Positions 47,039 to 56,040 of a stretch of 64,000 bases of DNA are shown one piece after another. Both the position numbers and the translations under genes were made by a program. This stretch comes from CAWGMT01 sp963823675. Lineage in GTDB: Bacteria > Planctomycetota > Planctomycetia > Isosphaerales > Isosphaeraceae. Below the pieces are notes generated by a model. The model was not told the DNA's origin, made no database searches, and saw only the letters and a list, made by a program, of their open reading frames with translations. Where the stretch lies: contig CAWGMT010000010.1 of assembly GCA_963823675.1 (NCBI GenBank), forward strand, positions 310,001 to 374,000, in the 5' to 3' direction. How positions within the stretch are numbered: the stretch's first letter is position 1; each line of letters starts with the position of its first letter.

Positions 47039-49171
47039 ATGTCGGTCGGCGAGCGTGGGCAACCGGAGGGCGGCGAGCTTTCTGAGTTCCTCAAACGTAT
47101 CCAGGATGGGGACGAGGGCGCCGCGTGCGAGCTCCTCCAGCGATTCGAGTCGGAAGTGCGCCTGGTGGTGCGCCGGCAGTTGCCCCGCTTGCTGCGGTCG
47201 CGGTTCGATTCGCTCGATTTCCTCCAGAGCGTCTGGGGCAGCTTCTTCCGGCGGATGCGGACCGCACCCACGGAGTTTGAGGATTCGCGGCATCTTGTCG
47301 CCTTTCTGGCGCGGGCTGCGAAGAATAAAGTGATCGACGAGTATCGCCGCGCGGCCAGCCGCAAGAACGACATGCACCGCGAAGAGCCGCTCTGGGGCGA
47401 TGGACCGCGCCCCAAGGACGTCCTGGACCCGATCGACTCGCCCAGCGAGATCGCGCAGGCCAAAGAGGTCTTCGGCAGGATGCAGAAGCTCGTGCCCGAG
47501 GAACGACGCTCGATTCTGGACCTGAAAGCCGAGGGCCTTTCGAGCAAGGAGATCGGCGAGCGGCTGGGAATCAGCGAGCGGACCGTCCAGCGCGTGCTGG
47601 AGGACCTGCAGGCGGCGCATGGAGACCGAGTGGGGAAACCCGTGATGAACGTGTCCGCCGGCCGGCGGACGTGGGAAGAGGCATCATCGCCCGCCGCCGT
47701 CCACTTGGCCCAACAATACGAGCAGGCCTGGCGCGATTCGAGCCATCCGCGACATCGCCCCAAGCTCGATGACTTTCTCGCCAACTCCAAAGCGCTGGAC
47801 GCCCAGGCCGCGCGGCTTGCCCTGTTTCGCGCCGACATGAGCCTGAAATGGGAAGCCGGCGAGAAGATCGCCGCCCAGTGGTATTTCGATCATTATGTCG
47901 GCCTGAGCGAGGACGAGATTGTCGCGCTCGTCTACGAAGAGTTCTGCCTGCGCGAGGAAAACCAGGAGAGCCCCGTCCCCGCCGAGTTCCTCAGCCGATT
48001 CCCCCAGGTCGCCGGGCCGCTCGGCCGCGTTCTCGAGATCCATGACCTGGTCGGCTCGGGCACCACCACCGCCACGCTATCGCCTTCGTTGTCGCTCGAT
48101 GCCAATGGGAGCGGTGGAGAGTGCGCGTTTCCCGAAGCCGGACAGACGATCGCCGGTTTTCGGCTGGTCGAGGAGCTGGGCCGAGGATCGTTCGCCCGGG
48201 TTTTCCTGGCGCAGGAGCGCCAGCTTGCGGATCGTCTGGTGGCGCTCAAGGTGACTCGACGCGGTTCGCGCGAGCCCCAGACGCTGGCCCGGTTACAGCA
48301 CACCCATATCGTGCCCGTACACTCGCACCGGATCGACACGGCAACCGGCCTACACCTTCTGTGCATGCCCTATTTCGGCCGGATCACCCTGGCGCGCGTG
48401 CTCGCCGACCCCGTGGTCGCCAGGGGCGACTCGGGCGCCGACCTGATCGAGGCCCTGGAGCGGCTCGAACAGGCTGAGGTCGCGCCGGCCCAGGCATCCG
48501 CGGGCCGCGCCGCCCTCGCCCGGCGATCGTTCCCCCGCGCCATCGCCTGGTGGGGGGCACGACTCGCCGAGGCCCTCCAGCACGCGCACGAACGAGGCGT
48601 TTTGCACCGCGACATCAAGCCGTCGAACGTGCTGGTGACGGCCGACGGGATGCCCATGCTCCTCGACTTCAATCTGGCCCAGGAGCCCGTACTCGAAGGC
48701 GTAACACCCGCCGGTCCCAGCGCGCTCGGCGGCACGATCGACTACATGGCGCCCGAGCACCTCCAGGCCATCGCCCAGGGCAATTCCGACGGGGTCGATG
48801 GGCGCGCGGATATCTATGGTTTGGGGATGGTTCTTTTTGAAGCGATCTGCGGGCACCGGCCGTTCGCCGCCAGCCGCAAGGGGGCCTCGGTCGCACAGGT
48901 CCTCCTCGGCGCGGCGCAGGAACGCCGGCGCCCGCTGCCCGCCTTGCGCCACGAAAAGCCGGGCCTGCCGCCTGCGCTCGACGTCGTGGTCAGGCGCTGC
49001 CTGGAACCCGACCCGGATGACCGCTACGCCTCCGCCGCCGAACTGGCGGCCGACCTCCAGGCGGTCGCCGATGACCAGCCGCTTCTCCGTGCCGGGAGCC
49101 GTGGCTCAGCCGGTTGCGCGGCTGGGTACGCCGGCGCCGGCGGCGGCTGGCGACGGCCGCGGCCATCATGA
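47039..49171 (+). CDS. ECF sigma factor in frame with a Ser/Thr kinase (N-terminal part)
   Basis: The ATG at 47039 follows GAGGAGG. Residues 1-200 form an ECF sigma factor: LEFLKRIQDGDEGAACELLQ-like start, FDSLDFLQSVWGSFFRRMRT, FLARAAKNKVIDEYRRAASR and region 4 LSSKEIGERLGISERTVQRV. The same frame continues through AHGDRVGKPVMNVSAG into a kinase (residues 370-680) with LGRGSFARVF, VALKVTR, HRDIKPSNVLV, an atypical LLDFNLAQ (Asn for the DFG Gly) and IDYMAPEHL. Sigma and kinase are normally separate genes; a TGATG at the joint hints that one indel removed the sigma stop. The frame breaks near 49125, where a missing C ends it; the rest follows in the next entry. Confidence 0.8.
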   Translation: MSVGERGQPEGGELSEFLKRIQDGDEGAACELLQRFESEVRLVVRRQLPRLLRSRFDSLDFLQSVWGSFFRRMRTAPTEFEDSRHLVAFLARAAKNKVIDEYRRAASRKNDMHREEPLWGDGPRPKDVLDPIDSPSEIAQAKEVFGRMQKLVPEERRSILDLKAEGLSSKEIGERLGISERTVQRVLEDLQAAHGDRVGKPVMNVSAGRRTWEEASSPAAVHLAQQYEQAWRDSSHPRHRPKLDDFLANSKALDAQAARLALFRADMSLKWEAGEKIAAQWYFDHYVGLSEDEIVALVYEEFCLREENQESPVPAEFLSRFPQVAGPLGRVLEIHDLVGSGTTTATLSPSLSLDANGSGGECAFPEAGQTIAGFRLVEELGRGSFARVFLAQERQLADRLVALKVTRRGSREPQTLARLQHTHIVPVHSHRIDTATGLHLLCMPYFGRITLARVLADPVVARGDSGADLIEALERLEQAEVAPAQASAGRAALARRSFPRAIAWWGARLAEALQHAHERGVLHRDIKPSNVLVTADGMPMLLDFNLAQEPVLEGVTPAGPSALGGTIDYMAPEHLQAIAQGNSDGVDGRADIYGLGMVLFEAICGHRPFAASRKGASVAQVLLGAAQERRRPLPALRHEKPGLPPALDVVVRRCLEPDPDDRYASAAELAADLQAVADDQPLLRAGSRGSAGCAAGYAGAGGGWRRPRPS

Positions 49172-51592
49172 TTGCCCTCACGGCCGGTTTGCTCGCCGTC
49201 CTGAGCTATCAGCTCGATCGGTTGGAGACTCGCGATCTCGCCAAGCAAGAATTCGACCAGGGGCTCGAATCGCTGAAAATCGGCGATTATCTCACGGCCA
49301 AGTCGCACTTCGACGCCGTCGATCGGCTCTCGCATCGGTACGAGGTCGGCCTCACCAAGCGCTTATCCCAGTGGAAGAGCCCGGCCGACCTGGGCGGGAA
49401 CCTCACGCGACTCTTCAAGAAGTTCCACCAGCTCAACGCGGGCGTGGACCTGCCCGACATCAAACAAGAGGCCCTGGAAAAATCCGATCTCGCCGCGCTC
49501 TACGCCCAGGTGCATCACGATGCCGACGTGCTCTTCCAGGCCGCCGACGGATTGCGGTTCCGCTTGCTTCTGAGCGAGGGCGACGAGCTGGTCCAGGCGA
49601 TTGGCGATTTGAAGAGGGTCCTCAAGCCTTTCTACGTCCTGGAAAACCCCGACTGGACCAAGCTCGTTTCCATCGTCGAGAAGCTCGACGACGAGCTGCG
49701 CAGCCGCTTGATCAATGAAGTGAACGAGCTCTTGTTCTTGTGGGATGCAGCCATCGACGAGCTGCTCGGCGAGGGCCGCGGCAGCGCAACGCCCTCAAGT
49801 GCCCACGAGACCGAGGAGGTCGTCGACCGAGCCGTCTCGATCTGCGACCGTGCACTGGTTTTCGCCCAATCGAAAGGGCCGTGGCAGGCCCTCAGGGCAA
49901 GACTTCTGGCACGGCGCGCCCGGTGCCGGCCGGAGCTCTCAAAGGGCGGCGATCGCTCGTATTCCCGCGATTCTGGAAGACCCGCGCGACCTCGCCTCGG
50001 AAACGTCGGCGCTGGCCTGTTTCCAGTGGGGGCTGCTCTGTTACCGCGACCGCCGGATGGGCCATGCGATCGCCTGGCTCGAGCGCGCCGTCTGGCTCAA
50101 GTGGGAAAACTACTGGCACCAGTACTTCCTGGCATTCGTCGAAGACGGGGCGGCACTGCACCGACGATGCCCTGGTCCATTACAATGTCGCCGTGGCCTT
50201 GAAGCCGAGCTCTCCCTGGGTGCGATTCAGCCGCGCCCGGCTCAACCGGTCGAAGGGCCGCTGGGAATGGGCAACCGATGACCTGAAGCTGGCACTCGAG
50301 GCCTTTCGCGAACGTCCCGAAGCCGCTCAGGTGCATCTCGAGCTCGGCTATCTCTACCAGGAGCTCGGCGATTTCACGCTGGCGCGCCGCGAATACGCCC
50401 GGATACTCGACTCCGGACGCCAAGCCCGATTTCATCGGGGCCGCCCTGCTGAACCTGGCTTACATGGACGCCGAATCGGGCGACGTGAGTTCTGCCTTCA
50501 AGCGGTATGATCGCATCCTGAGGCGCGACCCGCGCGACACCGCGGCCCGCCACAGCCGTGCCCTGCTGGAGCTGCACCTCGGCCAGGCCGAGCAGGCGGA
50601 GGCCGATCTGAGCATCTTGCTCGATTCGGGGCTCACGCTCGAGAATCGCGAGGAGATCCTGGCCGCGCGCGCCTGGCCCACCTCGTCCTGGGCCATACCG
50701 ACCTCGCGATGAGCGACGCCGACCTGGCTTTGTCGCTGCGTCCCTGCCCATCTTACCAGCGACTTTGCCAGCGCGCGATCCTGGCCGCGGGCCGGTTCGA
50801 CCTCTTGCAGCTCGATCGCCCCGACGAGATCTGCGCAGCTTCCCCTGGGTGGGCGGAGGCTGGAATCCGACCTGCGCGCCGCGGCTCTCGGCTTGAGCGC
50901 GCATCGCCGAAACACAGAAGGCCCAGACCTACCGCGCCTCCCTCTGCCATGCGGTCATCCTGGCCGCTCTGGGAGAGCCGGCGCAGGCACTCCACGCTGC
51001 CGATCGCGCCCTTGCCATCTCTTCGTCGTCGCCCAGGGCCTATCTCATCCGCGGCCGCATCCGCCGCTTCCAGGGCGACTACCAGGGCGCCCGCGATGAC
51101 GTCGCACGGGGATTGAGCATCCAATTCGACGAGCCCGGACTGCTCGAGCTGCGCGGCGAGCTCAAGGCTCTGGGCGGCCAGCCGGAGGCCGCCATCGACG
51201 ACTTCAACCGGGCGATGTTCTTCGGCACCCTCGATCGCGTTCACATCCACAAGGCGACCGCACTGGTCGCCCTGGGGCGGATCGAGGCGGCCGTCGGAGA
51301 ATGGTCGCTGGCGCTTCGGCGCGATCCCGAATTGCCCGAAGCCTTCCTGGGCAGAGCGCTCGCCCAGATGCAGCTTCGCCGCTGGGACATGGCCCTCGCC
51401 GACCTGGAGCAAGCCGCCGCGTGGGCGCAGTCCGACCCCAAGATCGAGCTGCGAATTGTCGTCGCCTACTGGCGATGCTTGAACGACCGCCCGGATCGCT
51501 TCCCCCGCTGGCTGGCCCTGGCGCAGCGAACCGCCCGGGACGCCTGGAATGGGCTGGCCGAGCGGTCTCCGAGGAAAAACGGCGCGGGTTGA
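49114..51592 (+). CDS. C-terminal membrane and TPR part of the same kinase (several frameshifts)
   Basis: After the break the kinase continues with WLSRLRGWVRRRRRRLATAA, a membrane helix (IMIALTAGLLAVLSY) and a helical region, then TPRs. The frame changes near 49925 (one extra base), 50165 (extra C), 50425 (extra G), 50690 (missing C) and twice in 50830-50910. In each place the next frame continues the same protein: IPAILEDPRDLASETSALAC, DDALVHYNVAVALKPSSPWV, DFIGAALLNLAYMDAESGDV, AHLVLGHTDLAMSDADLALS, then RIAETQKAQTYRASLCHAVI to the stop at 51592. Single-base indels with no loss of conservation suggest sequence error, though decay is possible. Confidence 0.72.
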
Positions 51593-51660
51593 CGCGCGGC
51601 GCGGGCGGAGTGAAGCTCAGTGCGAATCAGATCCCTCGCCCCCTTGCCAAGGGGGGGGTA

Positions 51661-51910
51661 CGAAGGGCATGCATTGCAACGCCAGATCGGTCCCACTCTT
51701 CTGAATTAGCCAGAGGTGCTGGAACCGCGTAGAAGTCCCGACGAGCTCTTGGAGCCAAGCTCGAAGATTTTGCCTGGCGATTCGCGGGAGGATCTGCCGA
51801 GCCAAACGCTGCTCTCGAATCAGAAGCCGTTCAGCACAAACGGGTTAGGGATCTGGGTCGGATTCGATCTCAGGGAAACGGTCGCGGTGGCGATGGATGT
51901 CCTTTTCAGT
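51661..51910. repeat. 250-bp dispersed repeat, copy 1
   Basis: It runs from CGAAGGGCATGCATTGCAAC to GATGGATGTCCTTTTCAGT. Copies 2 (53571-53698, partial) and 3 (55523-55771) share most bases, for example CGGTTAGGGATCTGGGTCGG-like and TCTCAGGGAAACGGTCGCGG. No coding frame is kept clearly in all copies, though a minus-strand reading ARQILPRIARQNLRAWLQ is shared by copies 1 and 3. Confidence 0.8.
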
Positions 51911-51975
51911 CCTGATGCACTGGGACGCGGGGGGGTTCCGCTTGTCGGGTCAAGTAGAGCAAACGGCTGTCCGTC

Positions 51976-52428
51976 TCAGGGGACGATCTTCTCCCACGGC
52001 TGGGCATCAACGAACCGGGCTAGATGCCCCACATTGTCGGTGGCCACCGTCACGATATCTCCCACCCCCGCTGACAAGATCGCCTGGGCGGCCAAGATCA
52101 CATCACCATCCAGCGCGTCAGGCGGGGCCGTCGGGAGTCCTGCGCGGCGGGCCGCCGCCCAGAACTCGGCCGCCTTGAGCATCACGTCCGTTGTGATCGG
52201 GGCATAATCGAATCCGAATTTGAGTCGATCGAGCCGCGCGAGGCCCGACGTAGAGCCGGAGTGGATCAGCTTACGTCGCTCCTCATAGTCACAGATCTCG
52301 GGGACGAAGACACGGACACCGGCCGCCAGCAGGTCCCTGGCCCACTGCTGGCACTGGGCGGCCCGGGGGGTGCCACGCGGGTTGGCGACCATCCCCAGCG
52401 TCCCGGTGTCGAGGAAGACCAGCCGCAT
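51976..52428 (-). CDS. PIN-domain toxin (VapC-like)
   Basis: The product of 150 residues is probably an endoribonuclease toxin. Acidic PIN residues: Asp in MRLVFLDTGTLGMVANP, Glu in VFVPEICDYEERRKL, Asp in PDALDGDVILAAQAIL and the last in TVATDNVGHLARFVDAQPW. The ATG at 52428 overlaps the antitoxin stop by one base (TGATG). The family form (LVFLDTGTLG ... HLARFV) is common in planctomycete and cyanobacterial genomes. Confidence 0.9.
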   Translation of the reverse strand: MRLVFLDTGTLGMVANPRGTPRAAQCQQWARDLLAAGVRVFVPEICDYEERRKLIHSGSTSGLARLDRLKFGFDYAPITTDVMLKAAEFWAAARRAGLPTAPPDALDGDVILAAQAILSAGVGDIVTVATDNVGHLARFVDAQPWEKIVP

Positions 52429-52652
52429 CAGCGGAACCGCCTGCGGGAGGAAAGAGGTTCCTCGTCGATGGAGGTCATCAGGGCTTCGAGGGTGGCGCGT
52501 TGCTCCTCTTCGTCACCCATATCGGCGACTTCATCGAGTGCTCGGATGGCTGCGGCATTTCGCTCGAGGATCTCCTCCTCAGTCATGGGAAGTGCCCGGC
52601 CGTGGATATCGACCGAGCGATATGGCGAGACGGACTTAGGGACAATGGCCAT
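52428..52652 (-). CDS. antitoxin of the PIN toxin
   Basis: The product of 74 residues, from ATG 52652, has a short N-terminal beta part (KSVSPYRSVDIHGRALPMTE) and helices (EEEILERNAAAIRALDEVAD, then EEEQRATLEALMTSIDEEPL). No known DNA-binding motif is obvious, but size and position directly before the PIN gene mark it as the antitoxin. The frame is open upstream of the chosen ATG without coding character. Confidence 0.8.
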   Translation of the reverse strand: MAIVPKSVSPYRSVDIHGRALPMTEEEILERNAAAIRALDEVADMGDEEEQRATLEALMTSIDEEPLSSRRRFR

Positions 52653-52957
52653 CGCTTGAACCCTCCTGTTCTGAATGAACCGGCCAGCATCACCGCACGC
52701 GACGAATGACCGGCGACCGGTGTGGTCGCTCCAGATCGGGCCGGAACCAACCGGCCGGCAGACGGTCTTTCTCGATCGGGACCGGAACGCAGCTACCTCG
52801 GCGAACTGTCGCAACGGGCGGATCTTGTTCGACGTTCGTGCCACGCTGGGCATGGATCGGTTGCTGCCGGACAACGCCTGGTAGCCAGAATCCAGTATAC
52901 CCGATGACGAGCCTCGCGTGGTTTGGAGCGGACTTTCTTGCTCAACGATCGGTGCGC
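52653..52957. other. intergenic region left of the IS3 remnant
   Basis: No gene is supported. The last bases before the IS end (ACGATCGGTG) resemble the part of the 250-bp repeat that precedes copy 2, so the IS probably landed inside a repeat copy. Confidence 0.4.
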
Positions 52958-53570
52958 TGCTCCCCGTTTTTTGGTCCACCTCAAATGGGAGACTGTTCGG
53001 GTAGTCTAAATGTCAACACGTCTACGTATCTTTGTAGTCCGATTGCTTCCCTTCTGGTCGCAAGCCGCGCTGAACTCTTTCGGCGTCGCGTAGCCCAGTG
53101 AGCTGTGAGGCCGGACCGCGTTATATTCCCGCCGGTACCAGAATGCCTTCGCTCGAGCATCCGCGACATCCTCGAATTCTACGCGCTCCAGGAACTCGTC
53201 ACGCAGCCGACTGTGGAACGACTCGATATAGCCATTCTCCCAGGGGCTTCCCGCAGCCACCGGATTTTGTCGAGGAGCAGCTCGGCCACCAGCCTCTTGA
53301 GGCGATCGACCTCGAGCTCCAGCGCCCGGCACCGACGATCGCCGTCGACCTGGTCCGGCGCATGTCGCTGTCGCCAACGTTAGTAGGTCGTCTCGGCGAT
53401 TCCGTGTTTCCGACAGATGTCAGAGATCGTCAGTCCTTTGGCCAGATCGCGGTCGGCTTCCCGTAGCAATCGCGCGGCCTCGTCGGCGTTCCTTCGCCTG
53501 CTCATGGGTCCCTCCAGGGCTTACTCTACCCGGAGACTCCCATTTCGACTGGACCAATTTTTGGGGAGCA
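52958..53570 (-). mobile_element. IS3-family insertion sequence with internal deletion
   Basis: The ends are imperfect inverted repeats: TGCTCCCCGTTTTTTGGTCC at 52958 and, read in reverse, TGCTCCCCAAAAATTGGTCC from 53570; homology goes on through AAATGGGAG and CGGGTAG. The length is 613 bases, about half of a complete IS3 element. Both ends and parts of both transposase frames are kept, so the middle has been deleted. No clear target duplication is seen at the borders. Confidence 0.85.
53006..53505 (-). pseudogene. IS3-family transposase remnants (orfA and end of orfB)
   Basis: OrfA starts at ATG 53505: RRRNADEAARLLREADRDLA, KGLTISDICRKHGIAETTY, then a TAA stop where Tyr is expected, then RWRQRHAPDQVDGDRR and LELEVDRLKRLVAELLLDKI. 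Directly after this leucine-zipper part the sequence jumps to the end of OrfB in another frame: GSPWENGYIESFHSRLRDEF with the last Glu of the DDE triad, then YNAVRPHSSLGYATPKEF and a stop at 53006. The first two catalytic Asp residues are deleted. The element cannot move by itself. Confidence 0.85.
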
Positions 53571-53698
53571 GGCCAGAGATCTGGCGAGCCAGGCATTGCT
53601 CTCGAATCAGCAGCCGTTCGGCACAAACGGGTCAGGGATCTGGGTCGGATTCGATCTCAGGGAAAGGGTCGCGGTGGCGATGTGTGTCCTTTCCAGTT
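53571..53698. repeat. 250-bp dispersed repeat, copy 2 (cut by the IS3 remnant)
   Basis: It begins directly at the IS border with GGCCAGAGATCTGGCGAGCC and runs to TGTGTGTCCTTTCCAGT. It matches the right half of copies 1 and 3. Confidence 0.75.
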
Positions 53699-53755
53699 CT
53701 TTCGTGCTTTCGCGATGGATTCGGCTTGCGGCGTGGACGCCCTCGGCAAACGCTT

Positions 53756-54493
53756 TCACGTGATCCACAAATCGTGGCACGCTTGCTCGTAACTCTGCTC
53801 CAAGTCGAGAGGAACGACGAGCGAATCCGCCAACCACAGCGGCAGCGTCGGCAGCGGCTGGCCGATGGTCATGGCGTGGGACCAGGCTTCCAATCGCGCC
53901 CGCGTGCCCTTCGTCACCCAGCGGCAAGACGCCGCGTACGTCGGTGGTCCGTCGGCCGTCATGACCGGGTCCGGATGCCCGACGAATACCATCAACTGGG
54001 CGTACAGGTTGAACCGACGAATCGTGACGAGATCGACGACGCTGACGGCGACGCCCTTGCGAAGCAGGGCGGCGCACTTGGCGACAAAGGCGTCCCGCGA
54101 CTCGGGGCGATCCTTGTTCGCAGGGCTGACAAGTTCGATCGCGGCGACAAGTTGCCGTTCGCGCTCGACATCGAAGATACGGACTTCGTATTCATACTCG
54201 TCGGGCGGTTCCGTATCGACCGCGACCGCTGGAAGGGTGGCGGTCCAGGCCGCGGTCGCCGCGCCGCCGTTGCCGTTTCCGCTTGACGGCCCTGTTCGCG
54301 GCGCGTCGTCCGATTCCAGAGCCCCAACGTCGATCTCCATGAGGGTTCCGAGGTGGACGCGTGGCTCGGCAACGAAACCAGGCGGTAGCTGATTCCGCAA
54401 ATGCTGGACTATGCACGTCGGCCACATGGCGTGGAAGCCCTCCCACGACGATTTCTTGCTCACCGGTGGTCGAAAATGATCGCGTAGTGGCAT
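53756..54493 (-). CDS. DUF4058 protein
   Basis: The product of 245 residues starts at ATG 54493: MPLRDHFRPPVSKKSSWEGF, HAMWPTCIVQHLRNQLPPGF, then IFDVERERQLVAAIELVSPA with NKDRPESRDAFVAKCAALL, and a C-terminal LPTLPLWLADSLVVPLDLEQ SYEQACHDLWI. DUF4058 is expanded in planctomycetes and cyanobacteria and shows a PD-(D/E)XK-like E-L-V-S-P-xNK box, so a nuclease-type activity is possible. No partner gene is seen. It is intact in the middle of mobile debris. Confidence 0.88.
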   Translation of the reverse strand: MPLRDHFRPPVSKKSSWEGFHAMWPTCIVQHLRNQLPPGFVAEPRVHLGTLMEIDVGALESDDAPRTGPSSGNGNGGAATAAWTATLPAVAVDTEPPDEYEYEVRIFDVERERQLVAAIELVSPANKDRPESRDAFVAKCAALLRKGVAVSVVDLVTIRRFNLYAQLMVFVGHPDPVMTADGPPTYAASCRWVTKGTRARLEAWSHAMTIGQPLPTLPLWLADSLVVPLDLEQSYEQACHDLWIT

Positions 54494-55065
54494 GACTCGG
54501 TCCTCCTCGGACAGATTATATCCAACTTTTGTCGGCCGGGTGGCACGCCGCGGGTCCAGGACAGTTACCAGGCGGTTGGTGCGCAAACGTCGGAGCCGGT
54601 CTTCGATGGAAATCCGGATTCTTCACCACGAAAAAAACGAAAAACACGAAAGGGGCACCGGCTTCACGGCGCTGCAACAAATCCCCGCCTGCGGTATTCT
54701 CCAGAGCTACCGCACGCGCTTCATCGATCCGTGCCCGGATGATCGCCGTGCTGATCTCCGCGGCCGGACTGGCACCTCTGAGCAACGCCAGTAACGTCCG
54801 GGAGGTGAGGATTCCGGTCGGAGCCTCTGGGCGATCTACTGGATGCTCGATTGCGGCGGTCGGGAGGACTGTGTGAAGGCCGTCGAAAGCCTCGGCCGTC
54901 TTCGACGGAGCGACCTCTCACCGTGGAAACCGTCGCGCTATGCGGTAATACTACGCGATCGACCTCGACCGAAACCGCGTCTACCACGTGTGGGAGTCGG
55001 GAGGGTTCCCTGCCGATAAGTACCAGCCGACTAGTAGGTAGCGAGGTGCCTGATCTGCCGCACGC
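54494..55065. other. intergenic region with gene fragments
   Basis: No gene is supported in these 572 bases. Short protein-like strings occur on the plus strand, for example SLWAIYWMLDCGGREDCVKA near 54815 and YAIDLDRNRVYHVWESGG near 54955, in different frames. They are probably debris of unknown genes. Confidence 0.4.
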
Positions 55066-55308
55066 ATGCAACACGTAGCGCAGAATTCGCGTCGGGTTGG
55101 TCTGCGCGTTGCCGCGGTTGTGGCGACCGCGCTCACATCGGTTTTCTTGACGCCGGCGCGAGGAGCCGAGCAGCAGCTCAGGCTACGTGTCCCTCGCCGA
55201 GAGATCATTAGGCTTGCGGAACCACCCCAGAACGGCCGCGTGTATGATCTGACGTTTTCACCTCGGCGCGACTCGTTGGTCTGGGGACGGAAACCAGGAC
55301 GCAGCTAG
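55066..55308 (+). pseudogene. 5' fragment of a secreted protein gene cut by tandem repeats
   Basis: The frame encodes a signal peptide (VGLRVAAVVATALTSVFLTP with cleavage near ARGAE), a short mature part LRVPRREIIRLAEPPQNGRV and YDLTFSPRRDSLVW, which resembles the first WD40 strand. It then runs into the tandem repeats at 55286 and stops. The gene was probably a WD40 protein whose body has been lost. Confidence 0.55.
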
Positions 55309-55490
55309 TTACTGCCTGGGGGGCGGTGAACGGGGCGGCCTCAGGACGGAAACCGGGACGGGACGGAAACCGGGACGCAGCTAGTTACTGCCTGGGGGGC
55401 GGTGAACGGGGCGGCCTCAGGTCTTCTTGGGACGGAAACCGGGACGCAGCTAGTTACTGCCTGGGGGGCGGTGAACGGGGCGGCCTCAGG
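55286..55490. repeat. three tandem copies of a 58-60-bp unit
   Basis: The unit runs from GACGGAAACCGGGACGCAGC through TAGTTACTGCCTGGGGGGCG to GGCGGCCTCAG. Copies lie at 55286-55343, 55361-55420 and 55431-55490. Copies 2 and 3 are followed by GTCTTCTTG. Copies are nearly identical, so the expansion is recent. Confidence 0.85.
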
Positions 55491-55522
55491 TCTTCTTGTG
55501 TTTGGCATTTGCACCACAACCG

Positions 55523-55771
55523 CGAAGGACATGCGTTGCAGCGCCAGATCGGTCCCACACTTTTGAATTGGCGAGAGGTGCTGGAACCGCATAGAAGTTC
55601 CGACGCTCTGCGGGAGCCAAGCTCGAAGGTTTTGCCTGACGATCGGTGGGAGGATCTGCCGAGCCAGACATTGGTCTCGAATCAGAAACCGTTCGGCACA
55701 AACTGGTTAGGGATCTGTGTCGGATTCGATCTCAGGGAAACGGTCGCGGTGGCGATGCATATCCGTTCCAG
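55523..55771. repeat. 250-bp dispersed repeat, copy 3
   Basis: From CGAAGGACATGCGTTGCAGC to GATGCATATCCGTTCCAG. It ends abruptly inside a tyrosine-recombinase frame, so it may have moved into or been joined to that gene. Confidence 0.8.
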
Positions 55772-56040
55772 CTTCGACGCCGAACCGCCCGGGCCGGTGC
55801 GGTAGTGGCCGACCATGCCCGGCGAGATGCTCACCAACTCAATCCCCTCCCCCTCGCACCAGCCCAGAAACCGACGCACCGCTGACTCGCACGCCCGTTG
55901 CCTGTGCGGATTGTGATGTTCCGCGAAGAAGAACTCATCCCGTGCGAAGCGGGCCGCCCTCCCTGCCTTTCCACAAGCGCCGGCAGCGATTTCGACGGCA
56001 CAAGTGGTCGCGCGGGCGCGACCACGATTTCGGTCGTCAT
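55772..56040 (-). pseudogene. tyrosine recombinase (integrase), N-terminal domain only
   Basis: The ATG at 56040 starts MTTEIVVAPARPLVPSKSLP. After one frame change near 55965 the SAM-like core-binding domain follows: DEFFFAEHHNPHRQRACESA, VRRFLGWCEGEGIELVSISP, GMVGHYRTGPGGSASK. There the sequence turns into the 250-bp repeat. The catalytic Arg-His-Arg-Tyr domain is absent, so it cannot recombine DNA. The start overlaps the small upstream gene as ATGA. Confidence 0.78.

Noticed and set aside
55286..55490. Possible CRISPR array
   Set aside because: The units are 58-60 bases in direct contact or with 10-17-base joints, with no unique spacers and no cas genes.
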